Below are positions 19,469-26,139 of a DNA stretch of 64,000 nucleotides, piece by piece. The translations under genes were made by a program, and so were the position numbers. Origin of the DNA: Cyclobacterium sp. Its GTDB lineage: Bacteria > Bacteroidota > Bacteroidia > Cytophagales > Cyclobacteriaceae. The stretch's first letter is position 1. Every line of letters starts with the position of its first letter. The DNA lies in assembly GCF_014762705.1 (NCBI RefSeq), contig NZ_JABURL010000050.1:1-64000 (forward strand), read 5' to 3'. The notes beneath the pieces were generated by a model. It did no database searches, was not told where the DNA came from, and was given only the letters and a program-made list of their open reading frames with translations.

Positions 19469-19999
19469 TCAGTCTTCTATTTCCACTATCATTTCTATTT
19501 CTATGGCAATATTGTTGGGTAAAGAACCCATACCTACAGCGGAACGGGCATGCTTGCCTTTTTCTCCAAAAACCTCAACCATAAAGTCCGAAAAACCATT
19601 CATGACACGTGGTTGTTGGGTAAAATCCGGGCTGGCATTGACCATTCCCAATACTTTAACGATTCTTTTTACCTTGTTCAAATTTCCGATTTCAGCTTTC
19701 AATGAGGAAAGTAAGGCAATTCCGGTAAGCCTGGCAGCCTCTTGTCCTTCAGTTACCGTAAGTTCAGTGCCCAACTTCCCCTGAACACTGGTTCCGTCTT
19801 CCCGTGCAGGACCATGCCCGGAAAGGAACACCAGGTTTCCCGTTCTTACCGCCCTGACAAAATTGGCAGTAGGAGGAGCTGGTGTTTTTAAAGTGATTCC
19901 CATGGATTTTAATTTTTCCTCCGGATCCTGTTGGGCATGGCCCACAATAGATATGGAAAGAAAACCGATTACCAGTAAAATTTGAAGTGGTTTAAGCAT
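19469..19999 (-). CDS. Exported RidA-family protein (second copy)
   Basis: 176-aa RidA-superfamily protein with a Sec signal peptide (MLKPLQILLV...GHAQ). The core is complete: LVFLSGHGP, the KVKRIVKVLGMVN strand, catalytic Arg in KHARSAVG and IAIEIE at the end. It belongs to a different branch from the copy at 9609-10070. Its gene lies 57 bp upstream of the SelA-like PLP gene. This suits removal of the enamine/imine formed by that enzyme, in the same compartment. Confidence 0.88.
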   Translation of the reverse strand: MLKPLQILLVIGFLSISIVGHAQQDPEEKLKSMGITLKTPAPPTANFVRAVRTGNLVFLSGHGPAREDGTSVQGKLGTELTVTEGQEAARLTGIALLSSLKAEIGNLNKVKRIVKVLGMVNASPDFTQQPRVMNGFSDFMVEVFGEKGKHARSAVGMGSLPNNIAIEIEMIVEIED

Positions 20000-20023
20000 A
20001 TTTATTAAGTTTGAATTAGACTA

Positions 20024-20773
20024 TTATTGAAAGGTGATATTACCAAAATACCTGGGTAGGTGAAAGTCTGGTCTGTCATTAATTACTTCGTTCCAGGTAA
20101 AATAGTGAGGATTGCTGGTTTTACTGCCCGTCTTATAAAAGTTGGCTTTCCAGGTAACCCCCGGAGCAGGCGTTGATATGTTGCGATGCTCCTTCAAAAT
20201 ACTAACAGGCATTTTGAATTCTATGTACCAGGTCGTATCCTCCCGGATTTCCGGATCAACCTTGTCCGGCATGCTATGTGCGATCTCTATTTGTCTGATA
20301 TCTTCCGGGTCCAGTACCTTATACTCTTTTCTGGGACTGGTGACATAGTGAAGGAGAGGAACCCCGGAGCAGTTGATTTCCAGATTAAAATATTCCAGTG
20401 GCGCAGCGACATCGGGAGAAAAGAAAAATTCCACACAGGAATCTGTCGAAACCGGGCCGTTTATTTCCTGAACCAGACATTGTACATAGCGATCTTGCAC
20501 CTTAAAAATGCCATAAATATTGTCTTTGTCATACCTCAGTTTTACTTCGGTTTTTGGAGAAAATGAAGGTGTTTCTCCCATATGAAAGGCAATCTCAATG
20601 GCAGGAACTTCCTTCCACTCTTTCTTTTCCCAATTTCCATCGATAAGGATGGGTTTTGAAACTGGATGTACCATGTATGTGGATGGGTCTGCTGCAGAAT
20701 GGCTCATGGTATTTGTAAAATGGCTATTAAAAAAGCCAAGTGTTAGCATTAAGATGAATAGTCCAACTTTCAT
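20024..20773 (-). CDS. Exported carbohydrate-binding family 9-like protein
   Basis: 249-aa protein with a Sec-type N-terminus (MKVGLFILMLTLGFF) and a single CBM9-like beta-sandwich. Typical family segments are ILIDGNWEKKEW, VKLRYDKDNIYGIFKVQD, SCVEFFFSP and YFNLEINCSG. In CBM9 domains such aromatic- and acid-lined surfaces bind sugar ends, but many stand-alone homologues have no proven ligand. It is the second gene of the five-gene operon, 39 bp after the dehydrogenase/cytochrome gene and 24 bp before the RidA gene. Confidence 0.82.
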   Translation of the reverse strand: MKVGLFILMLTLGFFNSHFTNTMSHSAADPSTYMVHPVSKPILIDGNWEKKEWKEVPAIEIAFHMGETPSFSPKTEVKLRYDKDNIYGIFKVQDRYVQCLVQEINGPVSTDSCVEFFFSPDVAAPLEYFNLEINCSGVPLLHYVTSPRKEYKVLDPEDIRQIEIAHSMPDKVDPEIREDTTWYIEFKMPVSILKEHRNISTPAPGVTWKANFYKTGSKTSNPHYFTWNEVINDRPDFHLPRYFGNITFQ

Positions 20774-20812
20774 TGATGTTTGAATTTAGGGAATAAAGGC
20801 AGCGAACGCAAG

Positions 20813-22573
20813 TTATTGCAATTCATTCCTGACTTTAGCTACCTCGGTTGCTGAAATACTGGAAGAATTATTGCCAAAGTTTTTCCTTATATAGGTCAAA
20901 ACTCCAGCCACTTCCACATCACTTAAAAAGGAGTGTGCAGGCATGATACCATTATACTCCACCTCATTGACCTCAATTTGCCCTTCCATTCCATTCAATA
21001 CCAGGCTGATCAATCTTTTGTTATTTCGGGTTACCCATTCTGTTTCGGACAGGGGAGGGAAGCGGGTGCCATCACCTTTACCATTGGCTTGATGACAAGT
21101 AGCACAATATATATTGTAGGTTTGTGCACCAGTTTCAAGGAGTCCCTTCTCCAGGTTATCGGCTTCCTCATCTGGGTTTTTGATGTTTGTTCTGGTATTT
21201 TTTCGTTCTTCCAATTCAGCGAGGGCTTCCTCTCCAAAATCTTCCTTTTCACCAGTATACATCACCCTCCAAATCTTCCCCTGTACGCTTTCTGTGATAT
21301 AAAGTGAACCATCAGGGCCCATGGAGATGCCCATAGGTCTTGCTGCTGCATCCCCGGTATTTACTATGGTATCCAACTGTGCAAAGCCATCTGCAAAGAC
21401 CTCCCAGGGTCCGGAAGGTTTGCCGTTTTCAAAAGGGACAAAGCCGACAAAATAGCCCCCTTGTGGATAGGGACCTCTAATGGTACTGCCATGGAAAGCC
21501 ACAAAGGCTCCGTTTTTATACCTTTCCGGAAACTGCTCACCTTGGTAGAAATATAGATCATTTGGGGCAAAATGGCCTGGAAAACCCAAAAGGGGAGATT
21601 CCACATTTTCAGCACCTGTGGCTAAAGTTTTATCGCCGCCATATTCCGGATTAAGTAATTTCTTCTCCTGTAAGTGGTCGTAATAATAATAGGGCCATCC
21701 TCCATCTGTGCCATCTTCTACTTTAAAAAATTCTTCAGAAGGAAGAAGCGCTGACTCCCATCTTGAAAATAAATCCGGCCAGGTACGGTGAAGGTTATCC
21801 CTGCCATGTTGCACCACATAGAGGCTGTTTTCGTCTTTATTCCAGTCCATGGCCACTACACTGCGGATGCCGGTAGCATACCTGTACCCATCCTGCTGGG
21901 TTTGGTTGAGCTTGTTGGCATCAAACCGCCAAATTCCCCCATGCCATTCCAGTTCGGGGCAAGGGTCCATTCCCGGTGCACCTGGTCTTCTGTTGAACTC
22001 CTGACATACATCACCGGGAGAGCCAAAAGGCACGTACATGTTTCCTTCCTGATCAAAAGCCAGGGGTTTGGCTATGTGTTCATATCCATGAACTGCATTC
22101 TTATAATCATCTTTCATGATTAATTCTACTTCTCCTTCAGGTACCAATTTTTCCGGATCAATCTTTGTCCGGTAAACCTCCCCAGCCGTACTGAAATAAA
22201 GGTAGCCATTATAAATTTCCATTCCAGTACCGTAATTGCCTGTGTCGGAGTATGCTCCAAAAGTTTCCACCCTATCTGCTTTCCCGTCTCCGTTGCTGTC
22301 TCTTAAGGCAACAATTCCTTGTCCTTCCTCATTAGGAACTCTCAGTTTTACATAAATGTCCCCATTTTCGTTTACGGTCAGGTGCCTTGCCCGACCAATG
22401 CTGTCTACGACCACAATTGCTTCAAAACCATCTGGAAGAAACAGCCCCCCATTATCCAGATCAGCAGGAGGAAGATTGTTGTCGGACTGACAAGATGTAA
22501 AAAAAATCAAAATCAATGAAGTGAGTAGCCCAGTAGTCAAGTAATGGCGGGTGCTCCAAATTCTTTGTAACAT
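20813..22573 (-). CDS. PQQ-type sugar dehydrogenase/cytochrome c lipoprotein
   Basis: 586-aa lipoprotein (lipobox FTSC, Cys28). Residues about 40-440 form a beta-propeller of the glucose/sorbosone dehydrogenase or NHL type (ATGIRSVVAMDW, YVVQHGRDNL, RPMGISMGPDGSLYI). A C-terminal monohaem cytochrome c domain has CATCH at 490-494 and a probable axial Met544 (NGIMPAH). Electrons from substrate oxidation would pass to the attached haem and then to the respiratory chain. The propeller may bind PQQ, but the cofactor cannot be proven from sequence. It is the first gene of the operon ending with the deacetylase; a 15-bp palindrome lies about 105 bp upstream. Confidence 0.85.
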   Translation of the reverse strand: MLQRIWSTRHYLTTGLLTSLILIFFTSCQSDNNLPPADLDNGGLFLPDGFEAIVVVDSIGRARHLTVNENGDIYVKLRVPNEEGQGIVALRDSNGDGKADRVETFGAYSDTGNYGTGMEIYNGYLYFSTAGEVYRTKIDPEKLVPEGEVELIMKDDYKNAVHGYEHIAKPLAFDQEGNMYVPFGSPGDVCQEFNRRPGAPGMDPCPELEWHGGIWRFDANKLNQTQQDGYRYATGIRSVVAMDWNKDENSLYVVQHGRDNLHRTWPDLFSRWESALLPSEEFFKVEDGTDGGWPYYYYDHLQEKKLLNPEYGGDKTLATGAENVESPLLGFPGHFAPNDLYFYQGEQFPERYKNGAFVAFHGSTIRGPYPQGGYFVGFVPFENGKPSGPWEVFADGFAQLDTIVNTGDAAARPMGISMGPDGSLYITESVQGKIWRVMYTGEKEDFGEEALAELEERKNTRTNIKNPDEEADNLEKGLLETGAQTYNIYCATCHQANGKGDGTRFPPLSETEWVTRNNKRLISLVLNGMEGQIEVNEVEYNGIMPAHSFLSDVEVAGVLTYIRKNFGNNSSSISATEVAKVRNELQ

Positions 22574-22989
22574 GTCTTGATCAATTGAAAGTAGAAATAG
22601 CTAATATGTGGGTAATTTGTACTGGGTGCCTATTTGGTAAGTAATATAAAGTGAATTCGTAAATTTTCCACAAAATAAATGGTGATTCACCATAAAAAAT
22701 TACCTAAATGGAGGATAGTGTATGATAGCGGTGATTGATTATCTGGGAATGAAAGGCAGGACCTCAATAAAGCTGCTGAAATAGCAATGGGTTGTGAAAA
22801 AGTCACCTTCGAATTTTTATTTGGAAAATTAATGGTGCTTATTTTATCAGTCAGTAAAGAAAGTTGTCCCCAAATTCATTTTGTAGATGATCACAAAGTC
22901 AATATAGCCAGACTGACTCTTTTCTGGTTGAGATTTTCGGAAGTTTTGCAGGTTAAGCATTGAAAAGGTTGGTGCAACAGGCCATAGGA
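22574..22989. other. 416-bp region between the MerR gene and the exported-enzyme operon
   Basis: Contains the presumed promoter of the minus-strand operon starting at 22573 and the tail of the carotenoid/MerR operon. A perfect 15-bp palindrome is at 22679-22693. A plus-strand frame of 58 codons (22787-22963) begins with ATG, but it has no recognisable domain and lies opposite the direction of both flanking genes; I do not call it a gene. I see no structured RNA or terminator with a T-run. Confidence 0.5.
22679..22693. promoter_or_regulatory. Perfect palindrome, possible operator
   Basis: ATGGTGATTCACCAT is a perfect inverted repeat (7-bp arms, single central T). It lies about 105 bp upstream of the first gene of the exported-enzyme operon. 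It has the size and symmetry of a dimeric-regulator site, but no regulator can be assigned. Confidence 0.3.
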
Positions 22990-23877
22990 TCAGGCTACAT
23001 GGGTGAGAGACACCAAATAATCCTTAATATCTTTTAAGTATTGCATGACGTGAACATTGGCAGGAATATTCAGGTCCTGCCCGATAATTTGATATCCTGA
23101 AATTAAAATTTCAGAAGCTGCAAACCTTTCGCTCAGTGAATTCAGGTATTTTTGTACTTCTTCTCCTGATGGAGAGGTGGTAATGACAGTGACTAAAAAA
23201 TCGGGCTTGTGCGCATTATACACGCTATTCAGGTCTTCGTCAGGTGTGTTTTGCCCTAAATAGATGACTTTATGACCACTTGATTTGAGTAAGTAACAAG
23301 AAAAAAGCAAGGAGATTTCATGCAACTCACCTTCTGGCAAGAATAAGAGGAATTTCTTCCCTCCTCCAGTATACATTTGTCCGTCAATAGCTACTATTAA
23401 TTTTTGCCTGACCAGATTGCTAATGAAATGTTCCTGACCAGGGTGAATGCTACCGGTCTGCCACAGAATCCCGATTTTGGATAAAAACGGATAAATGATG
23501 TGAAGCATGGTTAGTTCAAATCCTATTTTAAGGATATTGGTTGAAATTATCTTTTCAAAACGTTCTTCATCTAATTCTACCATGGTGATGATCAGGGAAT
23601 GGATCTGATCGTCATAGGCAAATGATCTTTCCGTTAATTTAAGAATCTCTGATTTCATGTTTTCCAGAGTCATCCTGGCAATCTTACTGATTTTATATCC
23701 ATTGTCATTCAACAAGGCTACGTTAAGAATCAACTTCAAGTCTTCATCATCATAGAAGCGGATATTGGTATCTGTCCTTTTGGGTTTTAGCAAATTGTAC
23801 CTTTGTTCCCAAACCCTAAGTGTATGGGCTTTAATGCCTGAAAGCTGCTCTAAATCCTTTATTGAATAATTACTCAT
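22990..23877 (-). CDS. MerR-family B12-binding regulator, CarH/LitR-like photoreceptor
   Basis: 295-aa regulator. N-terminal MerR helix-turn-helix domain at 1-70 (YSIKDLEQLSGIKAHTLRVWEQRYNLL). A four-helix cobalamin-capping domain follows with the CarH signature W139-x9-E149-H150. The C-terminal Rossmann B12-binding domain has EGELHE (His186, possible lower axial ligand) and YLGQNTPDEDL. In CarH, the tetramer bound to adenosylcobalamin represses carotenoid genes in the dark and falls apart in light. I chose the start at 23877 because it begins exactly at the MerR domain. Its start overlaps the end of the crtZ-like gene by 8 bp, so it is co-transcribed with carotenoid genes. Confidence 0.88.
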   Translation of the reverse strand: MSNYSIKDLEQLSGIKAHTLRVWEQRYNLLKPKRTDTNIRFYDDEDLKLILNVALLNDNGYKISKIARMTLENMKSEILKLTERSFAYDDQIHSLIITMVELDEERFEKIISTNILKIGFELTMLHIIYPFLSKIGILWQTGSIHPGQEHFISNLVRQKLIVAIDGQMYTGGGKKFLLFLPEGELHEISLLFSCYLLKSSGHKVIYLGQNTPDEDLNSVYNAHKPDFLVTVITTSPSGEEVQKYLNSLSERFAASEILISGYQIIGQDLNIPANVHVMQYLKDIKDYLVSLTHVA

Positions 23878-24319
23878 CTCTATTTTTTTTAAAGTACTTA
23901 AAAGGAACAAAAAACAAACCGAAAGATACAGATCCATCCCTGTACCTGCTGGCATGGTGGGCCTGATGGGCTTTAAAGATGGCGGCAAGGAATCTGTTTT
24001 TCGGTTTTCCAAAAAACTTCAACCGGCGGTGAATAAGTACATCATGTAAAAAGAAATAACTCATTCCGTAAATACTTATTCCCATGCCCATCCAAAATCT
24101 GTAATCATAATTTTCGAGCCCTAAGAAAATTAATGATATGGCAATACCTCCAAAAAGTAATGAAAACAAATCATTCAGCTCAAAATAGCCTTTGGAATGT
24201 TGGTGGTGGGTTTTATGAATTTTCCATAAAATGCCATGCATGAGGTACTTATGAATAAACCATCCAGATACCTCCATGGCCAAAAATCCTACCATTATAT
24301 ATAATAAAGCATAAATCAT
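23870..24319 (-). CDS. crtZ: CrtZ-type beta-carotene hydroxylase
   Basis: 149-aa membrane di-iron hydroxylase of the fatty-acid hydroxylase superfamily, adding hydroxyl groups to the C3 of beta-ionone rings. The histidine clusters are present in order: HKYLMHG, HKTHHQH, HDVLIH and HQAHHAS. Hydrophobic helices lie between them, and length and layout match bacterial CrtZ. It lies 36 bp downstream of the CruF-like gene and overlaps the MerR gene by 8 bp. The pairing suggests synthesis of a 3-hydroxylated, 1'-hydroxylated carotenoid such as flexixanthin or a myxol type; the phytoene and desaturase genes are not in this window. Confidence 0.87.
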   Translation of the reverse strand: MIYALLYIMVGFLAMEVSGWFIHKYLMHGILWKIHKTHHQHSKGYFELNDLFSLLFGGIAISLIFLGLENYDYRFWMGMGISIYGMSYFFLHDVLIHRRLKFFGKPKNRFLAAIFKAHQAHHASRYRDGSVSFGLFFVPFKYFKKNRDE

Positions 24320-24355
24320 CTTTAGGGTAACTTTAGAAGAAATAAAATGTTTTAC

Positions 24356-25021
24356 TTATTCAAGGATAATTGCCAAAATGGAAAAAAACAAGATCAGGTT
24401 GATGAAAATGAACAAGTTAAGCTGATTTCTTTTGTCAAATGTTGTCTTCCTGTATGTCAGTTGAATGATAAAAGCAATTAGAAACCAACCTGCAAAATTC
24501 GATAAGGGAATGTGATCGAGTTCCCATTGCCAAAAATCAAGTTTGACGGCTACCGGTTCGAGAACCACATCCATCAATACCATGAGAATGGAACTACAAA
24601 TAGCAGCTAAAATATCGTTTTTAATGCGTTTGTTTAGGATACCTCCCGTGAGATAGACCAATAAAAACCAATTTATCCCAATGATCAATGGGACTCCAAG
24701 CACTTGAAAACCAAGCACCTGTCCGTAGGCGTATTCACCAAATATCAACCCCGTTTTTACACCAATGATTTCCGATACCATCCCTACGGTAAAAGCAAAA
24801 ATACCAAATAACCAAAACCCCAAATTGAAATCTTTATGAAAAGAAATCAATATTCCGGTCACAACAAGTAGATGAACAGGGGTTAAGGTTTGAAATATGG
24901 GCCTGCTTATTGAGAAATAAAGCCCCAGCAAGCCAACCAAATGGAGGATTAATAGGGCTGTTTTAGCTGTAACCAGCTTATTTCTTTTTAAAAAAGACAG
25001 CATTTCTCTGAAACTCCTCAT
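24356..25021 (-). CDS. CruF-like carotenoid biosynthesis membrane protein (DUF422)
   Basis: 221-aa polytopic membrane protein with about seven hydrophobic helices. The motif region EIIGVKTGLIFGEYAYG and the later MDVVLEPVAVKLDFWQW match the carotenoid 1,2-hydratase CruF/DUF422 family, which adds water to the psi-end of the carotenoid chain. It starts the minus-strand operon with crtZ and the MerR photoreceptor gene. Assignment to the hydratase rather than a cyclase rests on this family pattern; the exact substrate is inferred. Confidence 0.8.
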   Translation of the reverse strand: MRSFREMLSFLKRNKLVTAKTALLILHLVGLLGLYFSISRPIFQTLTPVHLLVVTGILISFHKDFNLGFWLFGIFAFTVGMVSEIIGVKTGLIFGEYAYGQVLGFQVLGVPLIIGINWFLLVYLTGGILNKRIKNDILAAICSSILMVLMDVVLEPVAVKLDFWQWELDHIPLSNFAGWFLIAFIIQLTYRKTTFDKRNQLNLFIFINLILFFSILAIILE

Positions 25022-25157
25022 GGCCGGGTAAAATGGTTTGGTTTTCGGTACAATTTTGGTACTGTCTATTGTTAATTGATTTTTTATACTTTTGTTTCTA
25101 AATTGTTAAGTAGGGCCGTGAAATGCGAGCCAAAATTAAAAAAAAATAGTTAAACCA

Positions 25158-25463
25158 ATGATACTTTATAATATTACCATCAATATTGACAAGGAAAGAG
25201 AATTTGAGTTTGTTGAGTGGATGAAGTTTGAGTATTTGCCAAAAGTGATGCAGACAGGCTTGTTCTTTGAAAAACGTTTCTTCAGACTTCTTCAGGAGGA
25301 CAATGGTGATGGGGTGAATTTTTCTGCCCAATTTTTTACTGAGGGAATGGAGGACCTGGAATTTTTCCAACAGAAGTATGCGCCGGTATTGAGGGAAGAA
25401 ATTGTAGAAAAATTTGGAAGTCAATTTGTATCCTTCAGATCGGTTTTAGAATCTGTGGATTGA
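25158..25463 (+). CDS. DUF4286 family protein
   Basis: 101-aa small soluble protein of a family common in Bacteroidota, with a dimeric alpha-beta barrel-like pattern (MILYNITINID, VEWMKFEYLPKVMQTG, NFSAQFF, YAPVLREEIVEKFG). Function is unknown. It is divergent from the carotenoid operon; a TACTTTTG -7-like box lies at 25087-25094, though I find no well-spaced -33 element. Confidence 0.85.
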   Translation: MILYNITINIDKEREFEFVEWMKFEYLPKVMQTGLFFEKRFFRLLQEDNGDGVNFSAQFFTEGMEDLEFFQQKYAPVLREEIVEKFGSQFVSFRSVLESVD

Positions 25464-25475
25464 CTGCTCTTGTCA

Positions 25476-25982
25476 TCAAGTTCCGGTTTTCATCAAAAGG
25501 TCTCCTTTTCTTTTTACTATCGAAAGCCCAAAGTATTCGTTAATGATTGATTTACACCTATTTTCAGCAAAACCAGCCCGGGAAGGGTTATCATAAAGGA
25601 GGGTCATTCGGAGCATGGTTTTCACATATGCTTCCTGCTGCCCTAATGCACACAGCCATTTTTTTAAGCAAAGGGCCCAATCTTCCTGGTATTTTTCAAA
25701 GTGAGATTTACCATCAAATAGAATTTCCAATTGATTTGACCCGTATCTGAAGCGGTATATTCCCGCCAATTGTCTGTATATGAGGGAAAGGTGATTTGGA
25801 GGAAACTCCTGCTGTTGGAGAATTTGCAGGTAGGTGTCATCCCTTAGCTGCAAGGGGTTGAAAAGACAAATGAAAGATTGCTTTAATTCAATTAAAATCA
25901 AGGCCATCATTTCCTTTTCCATAGCCAACTGAGCTTGTTGGAGAATGTAATTCTTGTCTAAAGGAAAGAGTTTTTTAGCCAT
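25476..25982 (-). CDS. Hypothetical protein, 168 aa
   Basis: No family recognised. The chain is soluble, rich in Leu, Gln and aromatic residues, probably all-helical (YILQQAQLAMEKEMMALILIEL, LSLIYRQLAGIYRFR), with no signal peptide or metal motif. It ends 12 bp from the convergent DUF4286 gene. A TAGTTTTG -7-like box lies just upstream on the minus strand (26010-26017), which supports transcription. Codon use looks ordinary. Confidence 0.6.
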   Translation of the reverse strand: MAKKLFPLDKNYILQQAQLAMEKEMMALILIELKQSFICLFNPLQLRDDTYLQILQQQEFPPNHLSLIYRQLAGIYRFRYGSNQLEILFDGKSHFEKYQEDWALCLKKWLCALGQQEAYVKTMLRMTLLYDNPSRAGFAENRCKSIINEYFGLSIVKRKGDLLMKTGT

Positions 25983-26102
25983 ACTTTATACTTGAGATAG
26001 TAAAATAAGCAAAACTATGCCAAAATATAAAGTAGCTTATTAAAAATAATCCTTTAGGAGTGTTTTTAAACAGGATAAATGTATTTCCAATAAGTAAAAA
26101 TG

Positions 26103-26132
26103 CAGGAGTAGCACTGGTTTGTACTACTCCTG
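26103..26132 (-). terminator. Terminator after the M14 peptidase gene
   Basis: Stem CAGGAGTAG (26103-26111) / CTACTCCTG (26124-26132), 12-nt loop. On the minus strand it is followed by CATTTTTACTT. It lies just after the stop of the minus-strand peptidase gene. Confidence 0.65.
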
Positions 26133-26139
26133 GATTATA

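Noticed and set aside
22787-22963. Plus-strand frame of 58 codons starting with ATG
   Set aside because: No recognisable domain, opposite to both flanking operons, no promoter seen; kept only as a remark in the intergenic entry.
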